A stretch of DNA of 64,000 bases from Nicotiana tabacum. Its lineage: Eukaryota > Streptophyta > Magnoliopsida > Solanales > Solanaceae. This document shows positions 46,386-56,253 of this stretch, one piece after another. The notes below the pieces were generated by a model. That model saw nothing but the letters and a program-made list of their open reading frames with translations. It was not told where the DNA came from and searched no databases. The translations under genes were made by a program, and so were the position numbers. How positions within the stretch are numbered: the first letter of the stretch is position 1; each line of letters starts with the position of its first letter. Location of the stretch: contig NC_134095.1 of the NCBI RefSeq assembly GCF_000715075.1, positions 68,081,990 through 68,145,989 on the forward strand, read 5' to 3'.

Positions 46386-49300
46386 ACCCAACCCTACTAA
46401 ATTCTTAAGTTCTTTGTTACCTTTACTGGACTTTTGTTCGAGTTCCCATTACACATGTCTCCTTTACTATTTTCTTAAGTGTTATACTACCTCTTTTCTC
46501 TTCTGAACTTGTTTAAGTCCCAGATTTTTCTTAAACATATGCTTCAAATCAGTTTCTTCACTTTGTTCGCTTCGAACTTGCTATTGTATCTGTTTGTTTT
46601 CTTATGAGTCGTTGAAAGAGATCTCTGAGCCTGTTTCAATTACTTGCCTCCTCGTCTTTGTATTTGATTCGACGTAGGAACCCTAGAATTTGGGGGGTTT
46701 TGACGAGGGTGATCTTGTGTTTGGACTATGTTTTTATTTTGGAACCCTTGACTCTTTTAGACTCATTCTGAGTCTATGAACTAAGTTTGAATTTCTTTGT
46801 TTACGACTTTGAACTTTTAGACTCTTCTATGCTAGACACTTTTGATTAGCATTACAGTTCTTTCTTGTTTAAGCATGTCTGTTTGCTTTTATATGTGTGT
46901 TGAACCTTTCTTCAAAAGGCTTTCCAACTTATGATTGATTCAGAATCTTTTTTTTAGGTTTAATTGATTGTTACTAATTTTCCTTGAGTAAAACCTTTCC
47001 TCACTTTTCCTGACTTGGTTCATTCGTACAAAGCCTTCAATTTTGATTTCTTGGCTGTTAACTGATTTCCTTTCCTTACTTGCGCAAACCGCGTGCTATT
47101 ATACTTTTTCCTTAAATAAATCACTGTGTATTTACCCTTCTTGTACTGCTTTAGAAAAGGTTTATTATCAACCTCTTTCCTTAATTATTTTGCCAGTTTG
47201 AAATCAGAATCCCTTAATTAAAGGGAGACCTTGTGTAATTAATTTCCAAACTATTTTCTAACCTTATTTTGCTTGCCTTCTACACTATAAAAGGGCACGA
47301 CCCTTCTGCACATTAACACACTCTCAATTCAGCACTTTTACACTTCATACTTCATCCTTGCAATCTCACGATTCTTTTCTAAGATCATAGCATTATGGCT
47401 ACCTGTTTGCACTTTGGCTTTGCAAGACTACTGTTTTCTTTCACTTGTTTCTTTGAGACTGGTATGTTCTAGTTTTAGCTTCAGCATCATCTCAATGTGT
47501 TCACTTATAGCCTTTACATCCATGTCTTCTTTACTGTCTATATAGAGTTGAATGTTTAATTAGCATGTTAATTTCTTTTACTTGTTTCTGCTATGAATCC
47601 TTGTACCTCTATTATTCCCCTCTATGTGATTTGAGTTGTAGTTCATGACATGACAATATGCAAGTTATTGTTCATGTCTGGACTTGATCCCTTAGAGGAT
47701 CCTGACTCCCAGAACAAAGTGTTCTAACAGGCTTGTGGGGTGTGCCAGCACTTCCCATTGCTAGGTATGCCCACTAGCCTGTCCCTGTTTCTCTACCACT
47801 TCCCCTTTCCCTTTTCCAAACTATGCACTTACACTTACTCTTAGCTTCTAAGCTCTGCCCCCCTCCTGTAAGCCTTGCCTTGGGACCTTGAGTTCCCTCT
47901 GAACTTGGATACTTGAGGGTTGGCCCTTCCATACTGCACTATGTTCTTAATCTTGTATGTGTTTGGGTGTAAGCACTGCCCGGAGTCCACTTGAGACTCT
48001 TAGGGAACTCTGACACATCCCAAATAAGAGAAAGGCTTTGGAAATTTGATCTTTGGAGTTGCTTTATTTTATATTTCAGACCTGGAGTCTGAATTAGGCT
48101 CCCTTGGTTGTGCTTTAATTTCTGATGTAATTTTGCTTTTCTTATTCATTCTGGGTTGTAATAATTAGTAATAACTTATGGGATTTTAGTGAAAAGGGGA
48201 GGGTAAATCATGCATGCAAAAAGGGTAGATATCATGTTCATAGGTATTTATCATACTTCTGCAATCATGTCCTACTTTCACTTCTGCGTTTTCATATAGA
48301 AATCCTATTTATAGGTTCTGCATTTTCATATAGAATCCTGTTTATAGGTTCTGCATTTTCATATAGAAATCCTGTTTATAGATTCTGCATTTTCATATAG
48401 AAATCATGTTTACAGGTCTTGCGTTTTCATATATAAACCACGTCTATAAGTTTCTGCATTTTTGTATTATCTATAAAACATGTCTATAGGTTCTACATTT
48501 CATAACGTTGCATATCATATAGATAACCTGTCTATAGGACTTCTTGAATTCTGCATATACAACTATCACTAGGCAAACGTGTTCACATGTTTTAATAACA
48601 AACAACTTTTTAGATACCATGCCTATAGGACTCCTGCATTTTCATTTCGATTATAAACGTTTTTAAATCAATAACGCTTAGAAAGAATGCCTATAGGAGT
48701 AATCAACCGAATCTGAATCATCTATCTCACTTATAAGTCTACAAATCAGTTGTAATGTTTCTTAATATTTGCAGAACTTATGTTCCTGGAATTAATAAGT
48801 CCTTTTCTTTAAAATTAGTATATTTGTTTTATGCATAGATATCATGCCTATAGGTTTCACCTAGGCAAGCTTTAGGGTGAAGGTTATAACTGTACCAGTC
48901 TTTGATAAATACAACCAACGGGCAGGCCTAATTCGGACTTCTTATCTGAAAATATGTGATAAATCATCCTGCTTTAATGTTTTTAAGTTTAATTTAGACC
49001 ATAACCAGTACATGCAAGACATGCTAAACAATCTGTCTTTAAGTTGAGGAGGCCTATTTGAGCCTTTAAATGTTATGTGTTTCCCATATCTGCTCTATGT
49101 GCTTTGTTTGTCGCCCTAGATTTTGTCCTTTAAACCATAAAAGCCCAAACTCCCTTCCCTTTAGGACTAGTAGTACCAAATAACTCCGGACTGAAAGGAT
49201 TGGGACAGGTAAGAGCATGCAATAAGTAACGAAACTATTTCGCGTTTTAATACCTTAACGGAGTGGGAAAGGGTAGATATGGATATGATGACCAGTGCGC

Positions 49301-49759
49301 TAATACCACGTGTAAACCCCTCTTCTGAGGAGTGACTACCGGGTATTTCATTGATGTGATCCATACTATTTGTAAACCTAGGACCCCCTTCTCGTTTCTT
49401 GTTTATTACTTTTCAGAATTTTCAAATTATTTCCTCAAAATTTCAGCTTTCTTTGTTTCTTCAAACTTTAATTTATTTACATCCATAATGTGACAATCCC
49501 TCATATTTGAAACCTTTATTTGCTTACTTGTTACTTGTACTTAAAGTCACAATTGTAGCATGGTCGGGAACCACATTAGTGAATCCTGAGGGGTGCCTAA
49601 CACCTTCCCCTCGGGATAATTTCTAGCCCTTACCCAAACTCTTCTTAGTATCCTAATGCACTTTAATCATTAGGTGGAGACTCTTCAATTCAAACCCAAT
49701 TCCCAAAAAGGGAACGAGTTGTCATAAACTCGATTTCGCGAGAAAAAGGAGGCGCGACA
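46386..49759 (+). repeat. B-prime right LTR segment
   Basis: Begins at about LTR position 1290 (ACTAAATTCTTAAGTTCTTTG) and runs to the LTR end GCGAGAAAAAGGAGGCGCGACA region. It repeats about 2.3 kb already present in the left segment. Confidence 0.9.
47286..47293 (+). promoter_or_regulatory. TATA box 2 of B-prime
   Basis: Second copy of TATAAAAG in the same context, about 2.54 kb downstream of the first. Confidence 0.6.
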
Positions 49760-49764
49760 CTACT
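49760..49764 (+). other. Right target-site duplication of B-prime (ctact)
   Basis: Pairs with CTGCT at 42575-42579. Confidence 0.75.
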
Positions 49765-50087
49765 TGTTAAAAAACTCTCCTCCATTATTTGTTCTTAGTG
49801 TTTTAGGGGTAGTGGAGAACTTATTTCATAGTAGTAAAATAAAGTGTCTCAAAACCACAACTGATTCATCTTTTGTGTTCATGAGGTATATCCATGTATA
49901 CCTATTGAAATAATCAACAAGAGTCAGGAAATATCTCTTACCATCAAAAGTTGGTACGTTAAAGTGTCCCCATACATCCGCATGAATAAAGGTCACCAAA
50001 GACATCACATCTACTATTGCTAATAGAAAAAGGTAATCTTGTTTGTTTTGCTAAAGGACATACTGAACATGGTTCATTACAATCAAC
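49765..50087 (-). pseudogene. Element E integrase, N-terminal half
   Basis: From 50087 down: CNEPCSVCPLAKQTRLPF (Cys pair of the GAG-pre-integrase zinc segment), a short frame change, then FIHADVWGHFNVPTFDGKRY with the first catalytic Asp and YFNRYTWIYLMNTKDE. Near the right end TNNGGEFF shows Asn (codon 49789-49787) where copia integrases have the second catalytic Asp. The sequence resumes at 42579 on the other side of B-prime. Confidence 0.88.
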
Positions 50088-50488
50088 GCTTATAATGAGT
50101 GGTTGTGCTCTTTCGATATTATCACCCTTTAAATCCAGCAAAGGCGTATTTGCGGTAAAACCAGTCGATCAATGGTGTAGTCAATGGTTCCGTGTCTTTC
50201 CCTCTTGAGTTGTTCGCTCAAGGGTACCAGTCTAAAACCCCAATAGAAACCTTACTTTGTTTAATTGTGCATGCATCATGCTCAAATTAGCCGAGTCAGT
50301 TATGTTGTCCGCATAATGACTCTTTAGGACAGCCTTGTCCAAAGTCCACTGGGTTTTCCAAAAACCCAAAACGGAAAGTACCACATTCTGTGCATTTATT
50401 TGGAGAACTAAATGCTTCATGCTAATTGTTGATATTAAATAGTCGAGTCTGGTGGGTGTATGGTCTTAACCCTTTTGTTTTGCAGAAA
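50088..50488 (+). other. B-plus partial 5' UTR
   Basis: Matches 22110 to about 21700 of B-minus in reverse complement. No gene. Confidence 0.75.
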
Positions 50489-50809
50489 ATGAAGAATGAG
50501 GTCCCCAGTTTTGGTATGGTTAGCACACCCTCACTTTTGCTAGGCTGGTGGAGGAGTCTTCCATCAAATGACCAAATCAATGAGTGGAAAGAGAGGGCAG
50601 CCAAAGCTAGCGAAAAGTTGGAATATCTAAAATACAGTCTGCTAGAATTGGAAGGAAAAGTGAGGAAGAGAGTCACCGACTGCCAAAACGCTGAGGGAAA
50701 CGAAGGAGAACACCTGGCAAAGGCATTTTTACTGGTGAACCTACGCGAACTAGAGGATCTGATCAACAAGAGCATTCAACCTGGGGAAGGGCCTTCTGGG
50801 ACCAAGTAG
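50489..50809 (+). CDS. B-plus ORF1 with large in-frame internal deletion
   Basis: The frame from ATG 50489 (MKNEVPSFGMVSTPSLLLGW) corresponds to the ORF1 start of B-minus (21695). After about 28 codons it jumps to the ORF1 C-terminal helical part (INEWKERAAKASEKLEYLKY ... INKSIQPGEGPSGTK), the counterpart of 20331-20110. About 1.2 kb, including the plant-mobile-domain-like core, is missing, yet the frame stays open to a TAG at 50807. The frame can be read upstream to 50426. The 107-residue product would be mostly charged helix. Whether it is expressed is unknown. Confidence 0.65.
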   Translation: MKNEVPSFGMVSTPSLLLGWWRSLPSNDQINEWKERAAKASEKLEYLKYSLLELEGKVRKRVTDCQNAEGNEGEHLAKAFLLVNLRELEDLINKSIQPGEGPSGTK

Positions 50810-51083
50810 ATAGGAGTCTTTACTTTTCATTTTATGAATGTAATAAGGCCAATAGCCACTAGTGACATTTTATTCCTTGTTACTTAGTGTCGTTTTGGGA
50901 TTTGTCTACTTTTTATCAATAAAATGAGGTATTTAGCATTATAAGTTCTCCAAATCAACTTGTCGCTAGGCCTACCTCGGGCACAACTAAGCTCCCAAAT
51001 TAGGATACGATTTATATTCTTGCACTATGTGTTTAAATATCGCAACATTTTTTTCCTATAATCCTCACTGACTTGTTACCTTT
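50810..51083 (+). other. B-plus ORF1-gag spacer
   Basis: Contains CTAGGCCTACCTCGGGCACA (about 50966-50985), the landmark shared with B-minus and with element A. No gene. Confidence 0.6.
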
Positions 51084-52388
51084 TTGATTTTACTTTTTGT
51101 TTATTTACTCCCCTCCCAAAAGGTTAGTTCGTACACTCTAGCAATATTATCTTATTCAACGAGATCAAATAGCCTTACAGCCACTCCTCCTCCAAGTCCT
51201 GTCAAAAACAAGAACAAAGAAAAGATGGAGGATCTGAACTACTCAACTGAACGGGTAGAGGTCACTCATGGTACTCAGGTCTCCAAAGAAAGTGCATCCC
51301 AACTCGAGCAAAAACTGTTGAAATTTCAGGAGGAACTTGATCAGGTTCAGAACTTGGCGAGATTATTATTTTCCTTCACCACCCCAGATGTCAATTTTCC
51401 TAACGCTCAGAACCCCACACCTCCACAAAACATCCCAAAACCACAAAATCATCCCGCTCCTCACCACCACTGCAACACCTGTCATACTACCAACAATACT
51501 CCACTGCTCATCCCAGAACCGGTGAACTCCAAAAATGACCATTTCCAAACTCATAACACCCCCATCTATGTGGAAACCATGCAATACTCCACCCAACCCA
51601 TTTCAAGCATACCTGAGTCTGATGATAAAGACTCACTCATTAGAAGTCTGGCTGAAGAGATTAAGAAGTTGACTAGCCGAATTCAAGGCATCGAAGGAAG
51701 CAAAGGAATTGAGGGGCTAAACTATGAAGACCTCTGCATACAGCCCGATGTTGAACTGCTCGGGGGATACAAACCTCCAAAGTTCGAGATGTTCGATGGT
51801 ATAGGAGATCCGAGAGTTTATTTGAGAACACACTATGACAAGCTAGTCGGAGTATGAAAGGATGAAAGGATCCGCATGAAACTTTTCATGAGGAGTCTGA
51901 AGGGAGATGCTCTGTCTTGGTACATTAGCCAAGATCCGAAGAAGTGGTTGAACTGGGTATTCATGGCGTCCGATTTCATGGACAGGTTTAGTTTCAACAC
52001 AGAAAATGCGCCGGATGTGTTCTACATCCAGAACCTAAAGAAGAAACCCGCGGAGACATTCCACGAGTATGCTACTTGCTGGAGATCAGAAGCTGCTAAG
52101 GTTAGACCGACTTTAGAAGAAGAATAGATGAATAGGTTTTTCGTCCGAGCTCAAGACCCACAGTACTATGAAAGGTTGATGCTGATTGAAAGCCTGAAAT
52201 TTTCCGACATCATCAAGCTAGGTGAGAGGATCGAGAAAGGCATCAAAAGTGGTATGGTCACAAACTTTGAAGCCTTGCAGGCTACCAACAAGGCTCTACA
52301 GTCTGGTGGCACATCCAATAAAAGGGACGTGAGTGTCGTAAGGTTGCATAGAGAACCAAATCCCCTATCAAATACCAAGCCTACCTGA
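51084..52388 (+). pseudogene. B-plus gag, N-terminal and capsid-like part
   Basis: Frame 51084-51857 has PPPSPVKNKNKEKMEDL, the coiled-coil-like LEQKLLKFQEELDQV, a long Pro/Asn/His-rich stretch, IRSLAEEIKKLTSRIQGIEG and the start of the gag domain (PPKFEMFDGIGDPRVYLRTH). A TGA at 51855 interrupts where B-minus has Arg. The same frame resumes (51876-52127: IRMKLFMRSLKGDALSWYIS, AETFHEYATCWRSE) and stops at a TAG (52125) where B-minus has Gln. It then continues 52128-52388 (MNRFFVRAQDPQYYERLMLI). Both stops look like C-to-T changes. The B-minus sister reads through both. Confidence 0.9.
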
Positions 52389-53323
52389 TGCCTCCACTCA
52401 CATATCAACCTACTCCAAATTAGCAAGCACCCTCGCCCTCTTACCAAACTCCACTACCTACTTACCAATCACCTCTACCTCCCACATATCAGCCTACTTC
52501 ACCTAGATATTCTCAACCCGCACATGTCTACCAAGCCTACAATGAACAAACCTCTCACTATCAATCGCCTCCCACTCGCCAAAACTTTCCTAGACCCTGA
52601 CCGAATTTCGACCGCAGACCTCCCAAACAATATACCGCCATTACATAACCAATTGACCAGATGTATGAAAGGCTCAAAGTCGCTGATTATGTCACCCTCA
52701 TCCTTTCTATAACCCCTGAAAACCCTTCCCAATGGGTCAATCCAAATAAATCTTGTGCATACCATTCCAGTATGAAAAGGCATACCATTGATGAATGTCG
52801 TTCTCTAAAAGATAAGATCCAGGCACTAATTGATAACAAGATTATTGTGGAAAAGGAGCCTGCTCCAAATGTGTGCAACAACCCTCTGCCCGACCATAAG
52901 GGTGGAGGCATTCACATGATTGAGATAGAAGATGATTGGGACCCCAAGGGATCGATCGGTTTGATCGCGGAAAATGACGATCAAAAGAAACCGACAATCA
53001 CCCTTAATCCGATTGTAGTCCAGATCCAGCCTTCTGGGGACATCGAGGTGAATATGTCCATACCATTTGTGTTTGAAGCACCCTCCCCCACAAAGACTCC
53101 AACACCAATTGAGGTCGAGTTTGGGTCTCCAACAAACACACATGCGCCGTTTGAAGTTACGGTTTTACTGTCCAAAATACATGCTCCGTTTGGGGTAAAG
53201 GCGACCATTCCAGTAGAGATGTCGGCTATAACGCCATTCCATACAAAGGCCATCCCTTGGGACTACACAGCCGAGGCAAGAAGGAAAGGGAAAGCCAAAT
53301 CCAGAGAAGCAGTCGCAGCATAG
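52389..53323 (+). pseudogene. B-plus gag C-terminal part with zinc-finger-like segment
   Basis: A Pro/Gln/Tyr-rich linker in broken frames leads to an open frame at 52661-53323 (220 residues). SCAYHSSMKRHTIDECRSLK is a Cys/His cluster, followed by KIQALIDNKIIVEKEP, an acidic segment IEIEDDWDPKGSIGLI and Pro/Thr-rich repeats. A TAG at 53321 separates it from the protease frame that starts two codons later in the same phase. Confidence 0.85.
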
Positions 53324-53326
53324 GGT

Positions 53327-54547
53327 ATGATAAGAACCGGTAGGGTATATACTCCGGAGCATTTAGCTGAGTCGAGTAAGCAGGTCTCTAGACGGCCAAC
53401 CATCACTGAAGCTGGGCCCGATGATCTTTGGAGAAAAATACAAGCAAAGGAGTACTTAGTCATTGATCAGTTGAACAAAACACCGACACAGATCTTTATC
53501 CTAGCTTTGCTGCAAAGCTCCGATGCACATAGGAACGCCTTGTTGAAGGTGCTGAGTAAGGCATATATACCGAGCAACATCACTGGAGGAGAAATGGCAA
53601 ACATGGTAGGGCAGGTATTGGAGAGTCACAAGATCACTTTTCATGAATATGAGTTGCCACCAGAAGGGTTAAATCACAACAAGGCACTGCACATCACTGT
53701 GCAATGCGAGGATTATTTCATCACCAGAATCCTGATTGACAGTGGGTCCAGCCTCAACATTTGTCCGTTGGTAACACTCAGGGTATTGGGAAAGGGGCTG
53801 CATGAGATCAAGGATGGGGCCATCAATGTCAAAGCTTTCGACGGTCCCCAAAGGTCCACTATTGGGGAAATTAGCTTGTGTTTGCAGATGGGGCCTACTT
53901 GGTTTGATGTTAAGTTTCAAGTAAGAGACGTGCCGGCATCTTACAACTTGCTTTTGGGACGGCCTTGGATTCATGCCGCTGGGGATGTAGCATCAACCCT
54001 ACATCAGGCAGTGAATTTTGAGTGGAATCACCAAGAGGTGATCATTTACGGCGACGGTAGAAATCCCATATACAGTCGCCAAACCATCCCAGCAATTAGA
54101 GGTAGAAGAAAGATAGGCGGAGAGACCTATCACCACATCGAGCGAGTCAACACCATTGATAAAGACAAATGGTGGGACAACAAAATCGAAAGCATATTGA
54201 ACTGGAGCGGATATGAACCTAGCAAGGGAATTGGAAAGAACCTCCAAAGAATCGCCAAACCTATCAAGCTGAAAAGGCATGGCACCACTTTCGGTCTGGG
54301 ATACGAGTACACTTGGGAAGAGTTCAACAACTGGTCGACACCATGGCGCGGCCCTTACTACCCACTGGAGCAGCCGATACCCCATTTGGAACAGACTTTC
54401 CAGCCAGCCGATGTTATATATGGGTCGGAAGAAGAGGAAGTACTGGCAGCAATGAGGAATTTATTCGTTGAAGATGATGACATGGATTGTTGTGTCATTT
54501 TCAAGGAGGAGGGGGAGGAAGGCCCTTCCATACATGCTGTAATCTGA
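53327..54547 (+). CDS. B-plus aspartic protease with G-patch-like domain, 406 residues
   Basis: The longest undamaged frame of the B family here. The retropepsin domain spans about residues 115-225 with the active-site triad D138-S139-G140 in ILIDSGSSLNICPL and the closing motif LLLGRPWIHAAG. Downstream, near residues 295-335, WSGYEPSKGIGKNLQR and KRHGTTFGLGYEYT form a glycine-rich G-patch-like stretch; G-patches fused to protease are known from betaretroviruses and have been noted in plant Tat elements. An acidic tail ends at HAVI. The protease matures gag-pol in the particle. The start is only the first Met after the gag TAG. Confidence 0.85.
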   Translation: MIRTGRVYTPEHLAESSKQVSRRPTITEAGPDDLWRKIQAKEYLVIDQLNKTPTQIFILALLQSSDAHRNALLKVLSKAYIPSNITGGEMANMVGQVLESHKITFHEYELPPEGLNHNKALHITVQCEDYFITRILIDSGSSLNICPLVTLRVLGKGLHEIKDGAINVKAFDGPQRSTIGEISLCLQMGPTWFDVKFQVRDVPASYNLLLGRPWIHAAGDVASTLHQAVNFEWNHQEVIIYGDGRNPIYSRQTIPAIRGRRKIGGETYHHIERVNTIDKDKWWDNKIESILNWSGYEPSKGIGKNLQRIAKPIKLKRHGTTFGLGYEYTWEEFNNWSTPWRGPYYPLEQPIPHLEQTFQPADVIYGSEEEEVLAAMRNLFVEDDDMDCCVIFKEEGEEGPSIHAVI

Positions 54548-54825
54548 GGAGCATGCCTCAACAATTGGACTATCAGAACCACCAGAGTTCAGAAAGCCTC
54601 GGGGTATCAAGACTGAACAAAGCATCATGCACTATCTTTCATTTTTACTAGTTGATTTACTTTTCGCATTTTTGAATTTTCGCAATAAGATCTTCAATAT
54701 TCAAAAACAGTTATGGAATTTAGCGAAACTTTTCCATTTTCCCTATAAATCTTACTCTTATTATTTTTTTCTCATTAATTTACTCATACATCATTACTAT
54801 TACTTATCTTGATGAACCGATAACT
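54548..54825 (+). other. B-plus protease-RT spacer, possible intron
   Basis: Stop-rich, T-rich stretch between protease and RT. Ogre elements are known to carry an intron near this place. The following coding sequence can be extended upstream of 54826 to about 54812 (GATGAACCGATAACT). I cannot fix splice sites: no clear AG directly precedes that point. Confidence 0.45.
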
Positions 54826-55740
54826 GTGACATGCAACGAGACAACGCAACAAACGGGCATAGATTCAGAGGAAGATGACATACCAGAAGAGATTGTTAAA
54901 GAGGTTGAAAATTTTGAGAACAGGCCTAAGTCCAACCTGGACGAAACAGAAGTTGTCAACCAGGGAGATGCAGAAAATATCAAAGAAACACGAATCAGAA
55001 TCCACTTATCACCATTAGAAAAGAAGGAACACACAAAATTTCTAAGAGAATATGAAGACATATTCGATTGGTCATATGATGAAATGACTGGTCTGAGTAC
55101 ATCCATTGTGGCTCACAAACTGCCAATCGATCCAACATGTCCACCGGTAAAACAGAAGCTCAGAAAGTTCAAGCCTGATATGAGTCTGAAGATCAAAGAA
55201 GAAGTCACTAAGCAGGTCAAAGCTAAGTTTCTCAGGGTAGTAGAATATCCGACATGGTTAGCCAATATTGTGCCTGTGCTGAAGAAGGATGGGAAGGTCA
55301 GAGTCTGTGTCGACTATCGGCATCTCAACCAGGTCAGTCCGAAAGACGACTTCCCCTTGCCAAACATACACATCCTGATCGACAATTATGCCAAGCATGA
55401 GTTGCAATCATTTATAGATTGTTTCGCTGGATACCATCAGATCTGGATGGACGAAGAAGATGTTAAGAAAACGACTTTCATTATGCCGTGGGGGATGTAC
55501 TGCTACAAGATGATGCCATTCGGGTTAAAGAATGTAGGGGCCACCTACATGAGGGACATGACTACTATTTTTCATGATATGATACACAAGGATATTGAGG
55601 TGTATGTAGATGATGTCATCATAAAGTCCAAGAAAGCCACCGATCACATAGAAGATTTGAGTAAGTACTTCAACAGACTGAGAAGATACAACCTGAAACT
55701 AAATCCCGCGAAATGTGCATTTGGGGTTCTTACCGGATAA
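54826..55740 (+). CDS. B-plus reverse transcriptase, 304-residue open part
   Basis: RNA-dependent DNA polymerase. An acidic leader (residues 1-60) is followed by HLSPLEKKEHTKFLREYEDI and the substrate-facing VVEYPTWLANIVPVLKKDGK. VRVCVDYRHLNQ and SFIDCFAGYHQIWM contain the first Asp of the active site, MMPFGLKNVGATYMRDM the next motif, and Y260-V-D262-D263 the catalytic pair. The three Asp residues are kept. The frame ends in a TAA at 55738, just before the thumb/connection (LLGFIVSRRG) that continues in the same phase. Confidence 0.9.
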   Translation: MTCNETTQQTGIDSEEDDIPEEIVKEVENFENRPKSNLDETEVVNQGDAENIKETRIRIHLSPLEKKEHTKFLREYEDIFDWSYDEMTGLSTSIVAHKLPIDPTCPPVKQKLRKFKPDMSLKIKEEVTKQVKAKFLRVVEYPTWLANIVPVLKKDGKVRVCVDYRHLNQVSPKDDFPLPNIHILIDNYAKHELQSFIDCFAGYHQIWMDEEDVKKTTFIMPWGMYCYKMMPFGLKNVGATYMRDMTTIFHDMIHKDIEVYVDDVIIKSKKATDHIEDLSKYFNRLRRYNLKLNPAKCAFGVLTG

Positions 55741-56250
55741 CTACTTGGGTTCATTGTGAGTCGTCGAGGGATAGAACTGGATCCATCTAAGGTCAAAGCT
55801 ATTCAAGAACTTCCACCGCCAAAGAACAAGAAGTACGTCATGAGCTTCCTGGGAAGACTTAACTACATCAGCCGGTTCATAGCACAATCTACGGTCATCT
55901 GTGAGCCGATCTTTAAGATGTTGAAGAAGGACACCGCTACCACATGGACTGAGCCGGGTAGACCTCTATTACTCTATCTTGCAGTGCTAGATGGGGTGTT
56001 TGGTTGTGTTCTTGGACAACATGATGAAACAGGGAGGAAGGAACAGGCCATCTGCTATCTTAGCAAGAAGTTCACCCCGTACGAAGCCTGGTATTCTCTG
56101 TTAGAACGCACCTGTTGTGCTCTGACTTGGGTAGCTCAGAAGTTAAGGCACTATTTCTGTGCCTATACTACGTATCTCATATCAAGGATAGATCCGTTAA
56201 AGTATGTCTTTCAGAAGCCCATACCCACTGGCAAGCTAGCCAAGTGGTAA
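55741..56250 (+). pseudogene. B-plus RT connection and first RNase H, shortened
   Basis: Contains RGIELDPSKVKAIQELPPP, MSFLGRLNYISRFIAQS, then TWTEPGRPLLLYLAVLDGVF. Between TWTE and PGRPL the usual roughly 25-30 residues of this family (the segment ending in a PVL motif) are absent, probably an in-frame deletion. LSKKFTPYEAWYSLLERTCC and ALTWVAQKLRHYF follow. A TAA at 56248 interrupts the frame after GKLAKW. Confidence 0.8.
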
Positions 56251-56253
56251 ATC

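Larger units (their letters stand above)
42580..49759 (+). mobile_element. B-prime: chimeric internally deleted B element
   Basis: Bounded by a B LTR start (TGTTGATACCC, 42580), a B LTR end (GGCGCGACA, 49759) and a 5-bp duplication. It is not a plain solo LTR: LTR sequence from its start to about position 3640 (42580-46221), then about 164 bp of ORF1 (46222-46385), then LTR sequence again from about position 1290 to the end (46386-49759). The simplest reading is a complete element that lost the end of its 5' LTR, nearly all internal sequence and the start of its 3' LTR. Two TATA boxes remain. Confidence 0.85.
39758..50087 (-). mobile_element. Element E: Ty1/copia retrotransposon, 5'-truncated and interrupted
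   Basis: A minus-strand copia element inside LTR A2. Present: 3' LTR, PPT, RNase H, RT, linker and integrase C-half at 39758-42579, and integrase N-half at 49765-50087. B-prime (42580-49759) splits the integrase. Gag, protease and 5' LTR are missing: at about 50088 the copia sequence joins element B internal sequence. Confidence 0.9.

Noticed and set aside
42580..49759. Plain solo LTR
   Set aside because: At 7.18 kb it exceeds the complete B LTR by about 2.5 kb and contains an internal ORF1 piece between overlapping LTR segments.
49959..50141. Minus-strand 60-codon frame taken as one protein
   Set aside because: It crosses the E/B-plus fusion: the first part is antisense B 5' UTR and only the CNEPCSVCPLAKQ part is copia.
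50422..50775. Minus-strand frame of 117 codons
   Set aside because: Antisense shadow of the ORF1 remnant at 50489-50809.
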